This document shows positions 46,946 through 54,866 of a stretch of 64,000 bases of DNA, piece after piece (within the stretch, counting starts at the first letter, position 1; each line of letters begins with the position of its first letter). The stretch spans positions 558,001 to 622,000 of the forward strand of contig JAWKTI010000004.1 in assembly GCA_041399155.1 (NCBI GenBank), given 5' to 3'. The position numbers were made by a program, and so were the translations under genes. Below the pieces are notes generated by a model. The model was not told the DNA's origin, ran no database searches, and saw only the letters and a list, made by a program, of their open reading frames with translations. The stretch comes from Zavarzinella sp. GTDB lineage: Bacteria; Planctomycetota; Planctomycetia; Gemmatales; Gemmataceae.

Positions 46946-46992
46946 CAGAAAACTTGAAGAGGTATCCCACAGCCTCTTCAGGGCGCGGTGCC

Positions 46993-47178
46993 GATAGTGT
47001 GCAGCGGGATATTCAACTGGCCTTACCCGGACTGGCACCCGGTGGTTTCCTGGCCTTCCACGATTATCCCGATCCTGCCCACCCTGCGGTGCGGCAGGTA
47101 GTTGATGCCCACGTTCGTGAACTGGGCTGGCACCGCCACGCTCAGGCAGGCTACCTGGGAGTTTTTCAACTCAGGTAA
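46993..47178 (+). pseudogene. C-terminal fragment of a SAM-dependent methyltransferase
   Basis: The frame encodes DIQLALPGLAPGGFLAFHDY, then PDPAHPAVRQVVDAHVRELG and ends YLGVFQLR before TAA at 47176-47178. L-x-P-G-G-x-x-A-F-H-D-Y with a later V-x-x-V-V-D matches the end of class I methyltransferases of the Methyltransf_24 type. About 60 residues remain; the catalytic N-terminal half is gone and the frame starts just behind repeat copy A, so it is a remnant. Confidence 0.6.
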
Positions 47179-47198
47179 GTTGCCAAAACCAACGCCTA

Positions 47199-47237
47199 CC
47201 AAGCATGGAATTATTTTCACGCTATATTAATATATCC
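47199..47237 (-). repeat. 40-bp dispersed repeat with AT-rich palindromic core, copy 2
   Basis: Reverse complement of this stretch reads GGATATATTAATATAGCGTG then AAAATAATTCCATGCTTGG, matching 36447-36486 with one mismatch in the first 37 positions. It lies directly after the methyltransferase fragment. Confidence 0.65.
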
Positions 47238-47489
47238 ACGACCCGTTCACTTTCGGCAATTTTTCTGTTGCTGGGACGAGTTTTTTGAAGAGGTTGCTTC
47301 TGTAAGTGCTTATTCACAAATAGTTTGCGTCTATGGTAATTATTTTGTGAATTTTTCCAAAATCGATATCACCCTCCGTTGGAAAAGGCGATCTCAAAGT
47401 GTACAGAATCGGGCAAAGTATACATTTCAAATGCACTGTTCAGTACTTCGCTAATGTGCATTTTTGTGCTGAAAATTGGAATCATTTGC

Positions 47490-47588
47490 TCAGGTAGACA
47501 ATCGTTGCAAAGCATCCCGAGCGGGGGTAAAGCTGGGCTGTTCTGCCAGACATTCTTGCCAGAGTACGCGGGCCTCTGCCAGGTCGAA
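47490..47588 (-). pseudogene. C-terminal fragment of a TPR protein
   Basis: The minus strand encodes FDLAEARVLWQECLAEQPSF, then TPARDALQRLST and a stop at 47490-47492. The stretch is a typical last TPR helix pair (D-x-x-x-A-x-x-x-W-x-x-x-L-A-x-x-P). An in-frame stop (TAG) stands right before it (47589-47591), so only this piece is left. Confidence 0.5.
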
Positions 47589-47701
47589 CTAGTAGGGATT
47601 TTCACGTCTACCTGGCCAACCGAGAATACCAAAGGAATGACGAATTCTGACATTGCTAAACTTGCCCCAAATGCCACTCTGCGCGGATGACTGGTTACAC
47701 T

Positions 47702-48979
47702 CTAATTGAAAACAAGTTTATGTAAAAAATCATTTTTATGGATAAATGACATGTTAGAAAGTGTTAACGATGTGTTTACTAGAAGACACCTTGATAAGTT
47801 GGGAGAACAAAGCAAGCTAGAATAATTCTTGTTATCGAGCTGTGAGTAAGAGTTTGTTAGATCAATAAATTTAAGGCATGGTAATTTTGATATAATTGAA
47901 ATTGCGTCAACGTTCATATTGCAATTGAATAGTTCTAGTACAACAACTGCATCTAGTTCGTGCAAAGTTAGCCCGTTAATGTCAGTGTAAGCCGCTTCAA
48001 AATGAGTTAGTTTTTCCATTGACTTTAGATGCGATACTCCTTTATCATCAATTCGATTGTAAGAAACTGATAAGTGTGATAAATTCTTTATTTTCGCAAT
48101 AACGGGAATGGAAGCATTTGTTAACCCAGTGTTTCTTAGCACTAACGCCGACAGTGACTGCATACTCTGAATTTCTTCAAGAAATTGATTGGAGATTCTG
48201 TTTTCAGACAAATCTAGAAAATTAATAGTATTAACTTTGGAAATTGATTTTATCATATCATGAGTAATGTCAGCGCCAGTGATAGCTAATACTTCGAGAT
48301 TCTTTAATGAAGTAATTTTGTCAATAAGTCTATTATCAACTTTGCGAAAAATTAGCTCGACGCATTTTAAAGATGCGAGTTTTGATAGAAGTACAGACAA
48401 CGTATCGTTACTTACTTGAGTATTTGATAAGCAGATCGCTTCTAAACTAGCAAAGTCTGACAAACACCCGATTTCAGTGTCACTTGTACTTGTGCCTCGC
48501 AACATCAAATTTTTCAGATTTTTCATTTTTCCAAGTTTTGCGAGTGATTTTCCATCTACTTTAGTTGAGAGAAACTGCAGTGATTCTATCGACTGATTTG
48601 AAGCTATCAAGTCAAACATTTCATCACTTAGCTTGCATCGTTGAAAAGTTAGAACTTTTAATTTGTCATTAACGACCTTCTTAAGAAAATCTAATCCGAA
48701 CTGTGAATTTTGTATATAGATACCATGGCTAAATGTAGGCTGTTGTAAGCTACCACATGCCTCATTTTCAGCAATAAGGAAGTTATCACATCGTATGCAA
48801 GGGATTCTTGGCTTTATGTTAAAATGATTGATTTTAATAAAATCTGAAAAGTAACCGCTCTCATACCAGCCAATTGTGGCATTAAACTTTACCCATGTTT
48901 TAATTGAACTATTGTGTTCTAACAGTGACCTGTGCTGATTATTAAGTATCGACAATAGAATAATTGTGAAGTGCCACAT
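47702..48979 (-). CDS. AT-rich leucine-rich-repeat protein next to the Rhs gene
   Basis: The 425-residue product begins with a short hydrophobic segment (MWHFTIILLSIL), a possible signal or anchor. From about residue 110 to the end there are roughly a dozen leucine-rich repeats of 22-24 residues, e.g. LKNLMLRGTSTSDTEIGCLS, LDLSENRISNQFLEEIQSMQ and LSHLSVSYNRIDDKGVSHLK. The gene is clearly AT-rich (low GC by eye) and starts 34 bp after the Rhs stop, so it is co-transcribed with it. Its composition and position fit an exchangeable cassette. Whether it is an immunity protein, an effector or a bystander cannot be told. Confidence 0.8.
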   Translation of the reverse strand: MWHFTIILLSILNNQHRSLLEHNSSIKTWVKFNATIGWYESGYFSDFIKINHFNIKPRIPCIRCDNFLIAENEACGSLQQPTFSHGIYIQNSQFGLDFLKKVVNDKLKVLTFQRCKLSDEMFDLIASNQSIESLQFLSTKVDGKSLAKLGKMKNLKNLMLRGTSTSDTEIGCLSDFASLEAICLSNTQVSNDTLSVLLSKLASLKCVELIFRKVDNRLIDKITSLKNLEVLAITGADITHDMIKSISKVNTINFLDLSENRISNQFLEEIQSMQSLSALVLRNTGLTNASIPVIAKIKNLSHLSVSYNRIDDKGVSHLKSMEKLTHFEAAYTDINGLTLHELDAVVVLELFNCNMNVDAISIISKLPCLKFIDLTNSYSQLDNKNYSSLLCSPNLSRCLLVNTSLTLSNMSFIHKNDFLHKLVFN

Positions 48980-49013
48980 TATCGTTTACTCTCAAAATAA
49001 AACTACACTAAAA

Positions 49014-50690
49014 TCAATCTTTTAGATATTCTGACAGTGTCTCAACAGGATAGCTAAACCCATATCGCAATTGGACTATGAGAATATGTTTATCGGCCCT
49101 AACGACTCGCCGATCTTTCACAGTCTTTACGAGTAACTGTTTATACCTATTTATTTTTTCTTTGTTTGATATATTTAATATCGAACCGTTTATTAAGCTA
49201 AAGTTCCAACCTTTTTCCTGAAATTCTATGTCGTAAATATCATGAAATCGTCCAATAACATTGTTTGGAATTCTCGAAGTGCGAGTGCTTATTTCGGCAT
49301 CTTCATCTTGAAGGTATTTGTTTATTAGGGCATAAAATTCCATCGGATTCTGCACGTAAATCCATAGCAACATTTCTTCTAAAGCTGTTTGTGCACTCTC
49401 TCTGACTTTGAAGCTAGGATTGCCCAATTCGCCGAAATTCTTATCAATTTCTGAAAGTGTATTGCTATTAACAATATCTACCGGGTTAAGATTCAGTGGA
49501 CCTCTATTCATTTTTGATAATTCATAAACGTACCACAGAATCTGACGATTATTCTTTTGGGGTTTGGAGAAGTCGGGCAATGGTCTGTTGATTTGCTGTT
49601 TGAATGGTTGATTGAGTAGCCTCTCCCATTCGAACACTAGCTGATCAAGGATCGTGTTTATTTGAACATTTATTAGTCCAATCCTAACCATATTGCTATC
49701 ACTATCTTCCGCATCAATTAGGTCGAAAATTAGTAACCCCAAACTTTCTTGAAGTTTAACTACGTCAACTATAAGTCCAGTCAAATCAGTCCCATTCAGC
49801 CCATTATTTCCCACATACCTTCTTAGATTCGCATCACCAGCATCAAAGCCGATGGGGTCTTCGCCGATGAACTGGCCCAGGTCGAAGTTATACGCCCGGT
49901 ATTTGGTGAAACCGAGGCCAGTCGCCGCATCAAAATACATGCCGGTAAAGCCAATGTTCCCCAGTGCAGCACTGCCGGATTGGCTGACGATGTTGCCAAA
50001 GGCATCCCATTCCAGTTCCTTGACGATCGCGCCGGTGTCATCAAGTATTTCGGTGATGCTGCCCAGGCGGTCGGTCAGCAGCCATTCCAGATCGGTGCCA
50101 TCACTGCGGGCCAGGCCATCCAGATAGCGGGTGATAATTGCATTGCTGCCATCCAGATCGGCCCAACGGCGGTGCACAGAATGGGTAATCCCTGGGGAAG
50201 TATCAACAATTTCAAACGCAAACCGTTCCGTACTAACCGAACCTGTATCGGTTTCCTGTTGCACCAGATTGCCAAAGGCGTCAATCGTGTAATCCACCCG
50301 TGTCAACAGTGTGCCGCCATCGGTGGCTCGTTCTTCCGCCCAAACCATCTGATTGCGGTGGTTAAAGCCATATGTCCAGGTCAGCCCGGTGCTTATATTT
50401 TCCTTCTTAACAATGGAGCCTTCATCGTTATAGGTGTAATCCCACGTGCCATCGGTGCTGGTGCGGTTATTGCTGCCTACCGAATACCCCGCCATCGTGC
50501 GATTGCCGTTGGCATCGTAACTGTAACTGCTCAGCCCATCATCCACCACCTGCGAGGTGCGGTCGTAATCGTAGTTCTTCACATAGGTGCCACGGCTTTC
50601 CGAAGTCACCCGATTCGCACCATCATAAGTGAACTCGTAATCCACCAATCCGCTCTGGTGCTCTAACCGGTAGTGGACGTGATGCGACAT
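49014..50690 (-). CDS. Short Rhs-repeat protein with AT-rich variable C-terminus
   Basis: From the ATG at 50690 the product has 558 residues. Residues 1-200 are YD/RHS repeats (YEFTYDGANRVTSESRGTYV, SYDANGNRT). Residues 200-306 are the Rhs-associated core: WLLTDRLGSITEILDDTGAI, FTGMYFDAATGLGFTKYRAY, QFIGEDPIGFDAGDANLRRY and NGLNGTDLTGL. Residues 307-558 are AT-rich and unlike any toxin I know; LGNPSFKVRESAQTALEEML (422-441) resembles a planctomycete HEAT-like motif. Normal Rhs proteins are far longer, so this is a 5'-truncated, tail-end cassette or an orphan tip. A longer frame to 50882 reads through repeat B and is not used. Confidence 0.8.
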   Translation of the reverse strand: MSHHVHYRLEHQSGLVDYEFTYDGANRVTSESRGTYVKNYDYDRTSQVVDDGLSSYSYDANGNRTMAGYSVGSNNRTSTDGTWDYTYNDEGSIVKKENISTGLTWTYGFNHRNQMVWAEERATDGGTLLTRVDYTIDAFGNLVQQETDTGSVSTERFAFEIVDTSPGITHSVHRRWADLDGSNAIITRYLDGLARSDGTDLEWLLTDRLGSITEILDDTGAIVKELEWDAFGNIVSQSGSAALGNIGFTGMYFDAATGLGFTKYRAYNFDLGQFIGEDPIGFDAGDANLRRYVGNNGLNGTDLTGLIVDVVKLQESLGLLIFDLIDAEDSDSNMVRIGLINVQINTILDQLVFEWERLLNQPFKQQINRPLPDFSKPQKNNRQILWYVYELSKMNRGPLNLNPVDIVNSNTLSEIDKNFGELGNPSFKVRESAQTALEEMLLWIYVQNPMEFYALINKYLQDEDAEISTRTSRIPNNVIGRFHDIYDIEFQEKGWNFSLINGSILNISNKEKINRYKQLLVKTVKDRRVVRADKHILIVQLRYGFSYPVETLSEYLKD

Positions 50691-50744
50691 GTGGGCTCCG
50701 TGGCGTAAAATTGCCAAAAACAGAATATCAGAGAATGTGGGGTA

Positions 50745-50762
50745 TTTCAAGAATTCTTGAAA
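50745..50762. promoter_or_regulatory. Perfect 18-bp palindrome before the Rhs gene
   Basis: TTTCAAGAATTCTTGAAA is a perfect palindrome with no spacer, 55 bp upstream of the Rhs start. It could be an operator or part of repeat B. A palindrome without loop is a better protein-binding site than a terminator. Confidence 0.5.
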
Positions 50763-50780
50763 ACACTTCCAGTTTTCTGC

Positions 50781-50808
50781 ACTGGATTCCCGCCTGCGCG
50801 GGAATGAC
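50781..50808 (-). repeat. Two-hairpin palindromic repeat, copy B (second stem only)
   Basis: ACTGGATTCCCGCCTGCGCG then GGAATGAC, the inverted second stem of the repeat seen at 46898 and 50867. The first stem is missing. The reverse complement continues CCAGTGCAGAAAACTGGAAG, matching the flank of copy A. Confidence 0.7.
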
Positions 50809-50866
50809 CTTGCGGGTAGGTGCCTGCTACTCGATTCAACTCCGTATCCCCTGCTTTTTGCCTTAA

Positions 50867-50913
50867 GACGGTTGTGCAACAACCGTCATTCCCGCGTAGG
50901 TGGGAATCCAGTA
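50867..50913 (+). repeat. Two-hairpin palindromic repeat, copy C
   Basis: GACGGTTGT-GCA-ACAACCGTC then CATTCCCGCGTAGGTGGGAAT and CCAGTA. Same orientation as copy A and opposite to copy B, 59 bp away from it. Lies between the Rhs gene and the dehydrogenase. Confidence 0.75.
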
Positions 50914-50968
50914 GGATATCAGGAAGTCTGCCGGTTACTCCGGATGGCGTGACAATGAATGAACAACA

Positions 50969-51943
50969 TCAGAACGGATTGACCCACGAGGTCAGTGGCT
51001 TATCCGCCAGGCCAGCAATGAGGTTTTCCGCACAGATTCGGGCCATTTCGTTGCGGGTGTGTACGGTGGCACTGGCAATGTGTGGGGCAATCACGCAATT
51101 CGGCAGTGCGAACAGTTCATGCTCTGGTGGCAGGGGTTCCGGCGTGGTGACATCCAAGCCCGCCGCGAAGATCTGTTTTGTGCGTAGTGCGTTTGCCAAC
51201 GCCACCTGATCCACCACCGGACCGCGGGATGTGTTCACAAAAATGGCGGTGGGCTTCATCAATGCAAACTGCTTCGCACCAAACAGCCCCGTGGTTTCAC
51301 TATTCAGATCGCAGTGGACAGAAACAATGTCTGATTGTTGTAAGAGTGTTTCAAGATCGACGCGTTTTGCCCCAAGTTCCTGCTCCGCATCCACTTTCGG
51401 TGTGCGTGCGGTGTACAGCACGGGCATTTTCCAGCCATGGTGCAAACGTTGTGCGGTGGCAAGGCCAATTCGGCCCATTCCCACAATGCCTAACGTGGCA
51501 CCGTGCAGGTCCTGACCCAGCCAGCCTAACGGATCCCAGGTCAGCCAGCGACCTGCTTCGGCATCGGCGGCACTTTCCTTCAGGCACCGTGCGGCAGCCA
51601 TCAGCAACGTAACTGCAATATCGGCAGTGGCTTGCGTCAAAACACCGGGCGTGTTGCCCACCAGGATTTTGTGGCGGGTGGCTGCCTGCAGATCGATGTT
51701 ATTTACCCCCACGGCATAGTTACTAACCACCTTCAATTGGGGGGCGGCACTCATTAAACTCTCATTAATTTGATCGGTCAGCAGCGAAATCAGCCCCACG
51801 CAATCAACGATTTTTTTTTGTAACACTTCTGGTGAAGGGGGTAATTTTTCCGGCCAGACTTCCGCATCGCAATACGGTGCGATCATTTTCAGCCCCACTT
51901 CGGGAATTTTTCTGGTTACGAAAACACGTGGTTTTGCAGACAT
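50969..51943 (-). CDS. D-2-hydroxyacid dehydrogenase (glyoxylate/hydroxypyruvate reductase type)
   Basis: The start at 51943 (MSAKPRVFVTRKIPEVGLKM) gives 324 residues. A longer frame to 52912 antisense to the next gene is not used. The NAD-binding GIVGMGRIGLATAQRL, the catalytic Arg in FVNTSRGPVVDQ, Glu in DVTTPEPLPPEHEL and His in VIAPHIASATVHTR form the complete family set, and VSNYAVGVNNIDL is also typical. It reduces glyoxylate or hydroxypyruvate with NAD(P)H in the cytoplasm. Likely single-gene unit. Confidence 0.93.
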   Translation of the reverse strand: MSAKPRVFVTRKIPEVGLKMIAPYCDAEVWPEKLPPSPEVLQKKIVDCVGLISLLTDQINESLMSAAPQLKVVSNYAVGVNNIDLQAATRHKILVGNTPGVLTQATADIAVTLLMAAARCLKESAADAEAGRWLTWDPLGWLGQDLHGATLGIVGMGRIGLATAQRLHHGWKMPVLYTARTPKVDAEQELGAKRVDLETLLQQSDIVSVHCDLNSETTGLFGAKQFALMKPTAIFVNTSRGPVVDQVALANALRTKQIFAAGLDVTTPEPLPPEHELFALPNCVIAPHIASATVHTRNEMARICAENLIAGLADKPLTSWVNPF

Positions 51944-52106
51944 CCGCCGATTCCACCTTTTTTTGTCAAGTGCAGTTATTCGTATGGGTTCGGCCAAATT
52001 ACCACCATTGGCGAGTTGGCGCAGACAACACACTTTGTAAATGGTACAAGTCTTGCCGGACAGATGGAACATGATGTTCACGGAGAACGAGATGATTGGT
52101 CGCAAG

Positions 52107-53306
52107 ATGAAGTTAATCGCCTGCCTGTTAGGAATTGGTACAGGTGGATATGCAGCCCACACCATTACCGCAGATGATAAAACAACCACCCCGCCGCAAC
52201 TACCGACCATTAAAGGGGATGCGCCGATTGTACTCCCCGCCGCCGTAGCACCTTCGGACAAGTTTCCCACACCGAAAGTGAGTAAAGACACTCCTGTACC
52301 GACAATTGACATCCCATCTATTCCGACTCTGCCCGCCAGCGAAAAACCGCCCACCATTACCATGCCGGAACTGGGCAACCTGGAGTTTGACCTGAAACCT
52401 GCAGGTGGGACAGAAAAAGCACCCGTGGCACCGCCGAAAATGCTGGAACTGATACCCGAAGTGGTGCCGCCTGCCCCACGCAAGCCGATTGAACTGCCCA
52501 ATGAAATTCCACCGACCAGTGGTACGGGGAAAGACGTTTCTGCACCACTGATCCCGTCGCTGAATGACCTTCCCACGCCACCTGCGAAACCAACAGGTAC
52601 CATCAATCTGACGGGTGCCACCGATACTCTGCCACCGCTGCCCGAAAAACCAGTGGCAACGCCGCCCAGTTCCCCACCGATTGTGGAACGGATTCCGATT
52701 CCAGCCGAAAAATCACCGATGCTGCCTCCGCCTTCGGTGCCGAAAATCGCACCAGAAAAGCCAATGGCTCCCCCATCAATTACGCCACCTGCGGTGCAGC
52801 CAGAACTGCCAGCAAATAATATTCCGCCAGTGGAGCCACCTTCAGTAAAGGCACCCATGCCAGCACCCATTCCTCCGGAAGCCAAACCAGACCGCATCCA
52901 GGTACAGTCCAAGTTTAAAGTGGTGCTGCGGATGGGCGATGGTCGCCCACGTTTCGAAATCCGGAATGTGGAAACTCTGGATCAACTGTTCAAGGTTTAT
53001 GGCGACAGCATTGAAATCCGTAAAAATGAAGATCAGAAGACCTCTTCTGCCATGACCGGCCTGACCGCCAAAGGCAAAGTGAAGTTCTTTGGGCCCGGTC
53101 TGGAAGGTACGTGCGACGAGCTGACGATCATGAGTGCCACCGGCGAATTGCTGATGAGTGGCAACGTAACGGTGAAAACCAAGTATCTCCGCCGTACTAC
53201 CGAATTGACATCGGACAAGATGGTATACACCATCAACGCCCAGGGTGCCGTGATGCCACTTCGCACCGTCAGCAGTGAAATGTATGAGGAAGATGAAGAG
53301 GAATAA
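52107..53306 (+). CDS. Secreted proline-rich protein with C-terminal OstA/LptA-like domain
   Basis: The ATG at 52107 gives 399 residues starting with a signal peptide (LIACLLGIGTGGYAAHTITA). Residues 30-270 are a proline-rich, low-complexity segment with repeats like PPSVPKIAPEKPMAPPS, probably extended. Residues 280-395 form a beta-rich domain: SKFKVVLRMGDGRPRFEIRN, TGLTAKGKVKFFGPGLEGTC, LLMSGNVTVKTKYLRRTTEL. The G-x-V-x-x-x-x-P-x-x-x-x-x-C/A-D-E-L pattern resembles OstA/LptA proteins that bind lipid A or related envelope lipids. It ends EEDEEE. The opposite strand has a long shadow frame. Confidence 0.75.
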   Translation: MKLIACLLGIGTGGYAAHTITADDKTTTPPQLPTIKGDAPIVLPAAVAPSDKFPTPKVSKDTPVPTIDIPSIPTLPASEKPPTITMPELGNLEFDLKPAGGTEKAPVAPPKMLELIPEVVPPAPRKPIELPNEIPPTSGTGKDVSAPLIPSLNDLPTPPAKPTGTINLTGATDTLPPLPEKPVATPPSSPPIVERIPIPAEKSPMLPPPSVPKIAPEKPMAPPSITPPAVQPELPANNIPPVEPPSVKAPMPAPIPPEAKPDRIQVQSKFKVVLRMGDGRPRFEIRNVETLDQLFKVYGDSIEIRKNEDQKTSSAMTGLTAKGKVKFFGPGLEGTCDELTIMSATGELLMSGNVTVKTKYLRRTTELTSDKMVYTINAQGAVMPLRTVSSEMYEEDEEE

Positions 53307-53348
53307 GCAGAAATTAGTGTAATCGATCTCATTTTTCTAAAAACAGCT

Positions 53349-54866
53349 TTATTTGCCCGCCGGAGCCGACGGAACTCGGACCAGACGCAAGCCAAGGTCG
53401 TTGCCCCGAAATGACGGCTCGGCCCTGGCGTTGCTCGATGCCTGGCACATGATGCTGCTGCTGCCCCAGCCTCTCCCGCGGAACACCCGGAGTGAGGCCC
53501 CGCGGGCGGTGGAGGTCCATTGCCACACATTGCCGTGCATGTCGCACAGCCCTAGCTTGTTGGAGGGGTACGCACCAACCCGAGTCGGCCGCCGCAGGTT
53601 GAGGCCATCGCCATGAAAAAAGTTTGCCTGGGTCGAGGAAATGACGTTTGTTGGCTTCGCGAAGTAGTAGCGGTACGAACATTCATCTTCAGAAGTAGCC
53701 CCACCCCGGCAGGCGTATTCCCACTCCGCCTCCGTCGGTAAACGGTACACCCATCCTCGCCCACGCTCTTGTTCGTTCAGATTCTTGAGGAACTCCTGAC
53801 AGTCGTCCCACGATACATTCTCCACCGGGAACAGCTTCAACTCCTCGTCCGAAAGGTCCAGAAGGCTGTTCCGGCCGTTCCCCGTGCGGGAGAAATCGCT
53901 CGGGTTCTTGCCCATGACTGCCTCCCACTGGCCCTGCGTCACGTCGTGCACGGCAATCTCGAAGTCTTCCTCGATCTCTGTCTTTTTCGCCGAACCAGGC
54001 GTGCCGTCCCAACCCAGGTAGGTCGTCCCTTTCGGCAGTTTCACGAAGGTCATCAGGATACTGGAGTCGCGTTCCAGCACGGCGTCGGCTGGTTCACAGC
54101 CGGCTGTCGCAATGGTCACCTCCCGGCTTGGCTGCACCCACTCCTTGTGCAGGTCCGACAGGAAGACCAGTTGAACCTGGCCATCTGCCGAAACGGTCAG
54201 CCGGTCATCAAGGTTGACCAGTGCGTTAGGTACCGCCGCTTTAGGCACCCCGGTGGCCGAGTGCAACTGCACCACCCCGCGCACTTGCAGGATCATCGCC
54301 TGGGGCGTTCGTCGGGCAATGCCGCGCCTCACGCTCCCGAGGGCTGCGACCAGTTTCCGTTGCAATTCCGGCTGGTCCGCGAACTCGTATGGGATTCTCG
54401 TGTCCGCCTCCGCCAGCAGTTGCAGGACCGTCACGTTCCCGCCCTTCACGTCCGTCTCGGCCTTCCGGAAGATGCTCACCAGGAATTCCCGGGCCTTCGT
54501 CGCCTTGTCAGCTTCCGTCTCGGCTTCCTTCCGCCGCTCGTTTGCGATGCCTTTCTGTGCTTCGGCGTCGCGGTACTTCAGGAAGCTTACCGTTGTGCCC
54601 ACAATCAGCACAAGCACCACGGCAACTGTCGCCCCCAGCCACAGCCGTCGCCTCTTCCTTTGCTCTTTCGCCTGCACTTCGGCTTTCTGCCGGTCCCCTT
54701 CCAGTTGAACAGCTTCCAGTTCCGCCAGTCGTGCCCGTTCGTTTGGCCGCAATCTCCCCAACCACGCGGGTCGTCCGGGCTCTCCACGAACCACCCGTAC
54801 CACGGCAATAGCTGCCCCCGTGGTGAACGACTTCATCTTCATGGTCCGGGGAGCATGAAAGTTCAC
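53349..54866 (-). CDS. SUMF1-like protein with N-terminal membrane anchor, kinase operon partner
   Basis: The 505-residue product starts at a GTG that overlaps the kinase stop (GTGA, 54863-54866); ATG at 54842 is the alternative. One membrane helix (LWLGATVAVVLVLIVGTTVS, about 75-94) is followed by coiled-coil and then, from about 300, a formylglycine-generating-enzyme-like domain: DVTQGQWEAVMGKNPSDFS, FPVENVSWDDCQEFLKNLNE, YRLPTEAEWEYACRGG, GLCDMHGNVWQWTS, RVFRGRGWGSSSIMCQASSN. The first active-site cysteine position may be kept but the second is lost, so it is probably a binding rather than a generating domain. The gene is GC-rich like its partner. Confidence 0.85.
   Translation of the reverse strand: MNFHAPRTMKMKSFTTGAAIAVVRVVRGEPGRPAWLGRLRPNERARLAELEAVQLEGDRQKAEVQAKEQRKRRRLWLGATVAVVLVLIVGTTVSFLKYRDAEAQKGIANERRKEAETEADKATKAREFLVSIFRKAETDVKGGNVTVLQLLAEADTRIPYEFADQPELQRKLVAALGSVRRGIARRTPQAMILQVRGVVQLHSATGVPKAAVPNALVNLDDRLTVSADGQVQLVFLSDLHKEWVQPSREVTIATAGCEPADAVLERDSSILMTFVKLPKGTTYLGWDGTPGSAKKTEIEEDFEIAVHDVTQGQWEAVMGKNPSDFSRTGNGRNSLLDLSDEELKLFPVENVSWDDCQEFLKNLNEQERGRGWVYRLPTEAEWEYACRGGATSEDECSYRYYFAKPTNVISSTQANFFHGDGLNLRRPTRVGAYPSNKLGLCDMHGNVWQWTSTARGASLRVFRGRGWGSSSIMCQASSNARAEPSFRGNDLGLRLVRVPSAPAGK

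Noticed and set aside
51944..52912. Long 5' extension of the dehydrogenase frame
   Set aside because: It is glycine-rich sequence antisense to the proline-rich OstA-like gene; the true start is at 51943 where the family N-terminus begins.
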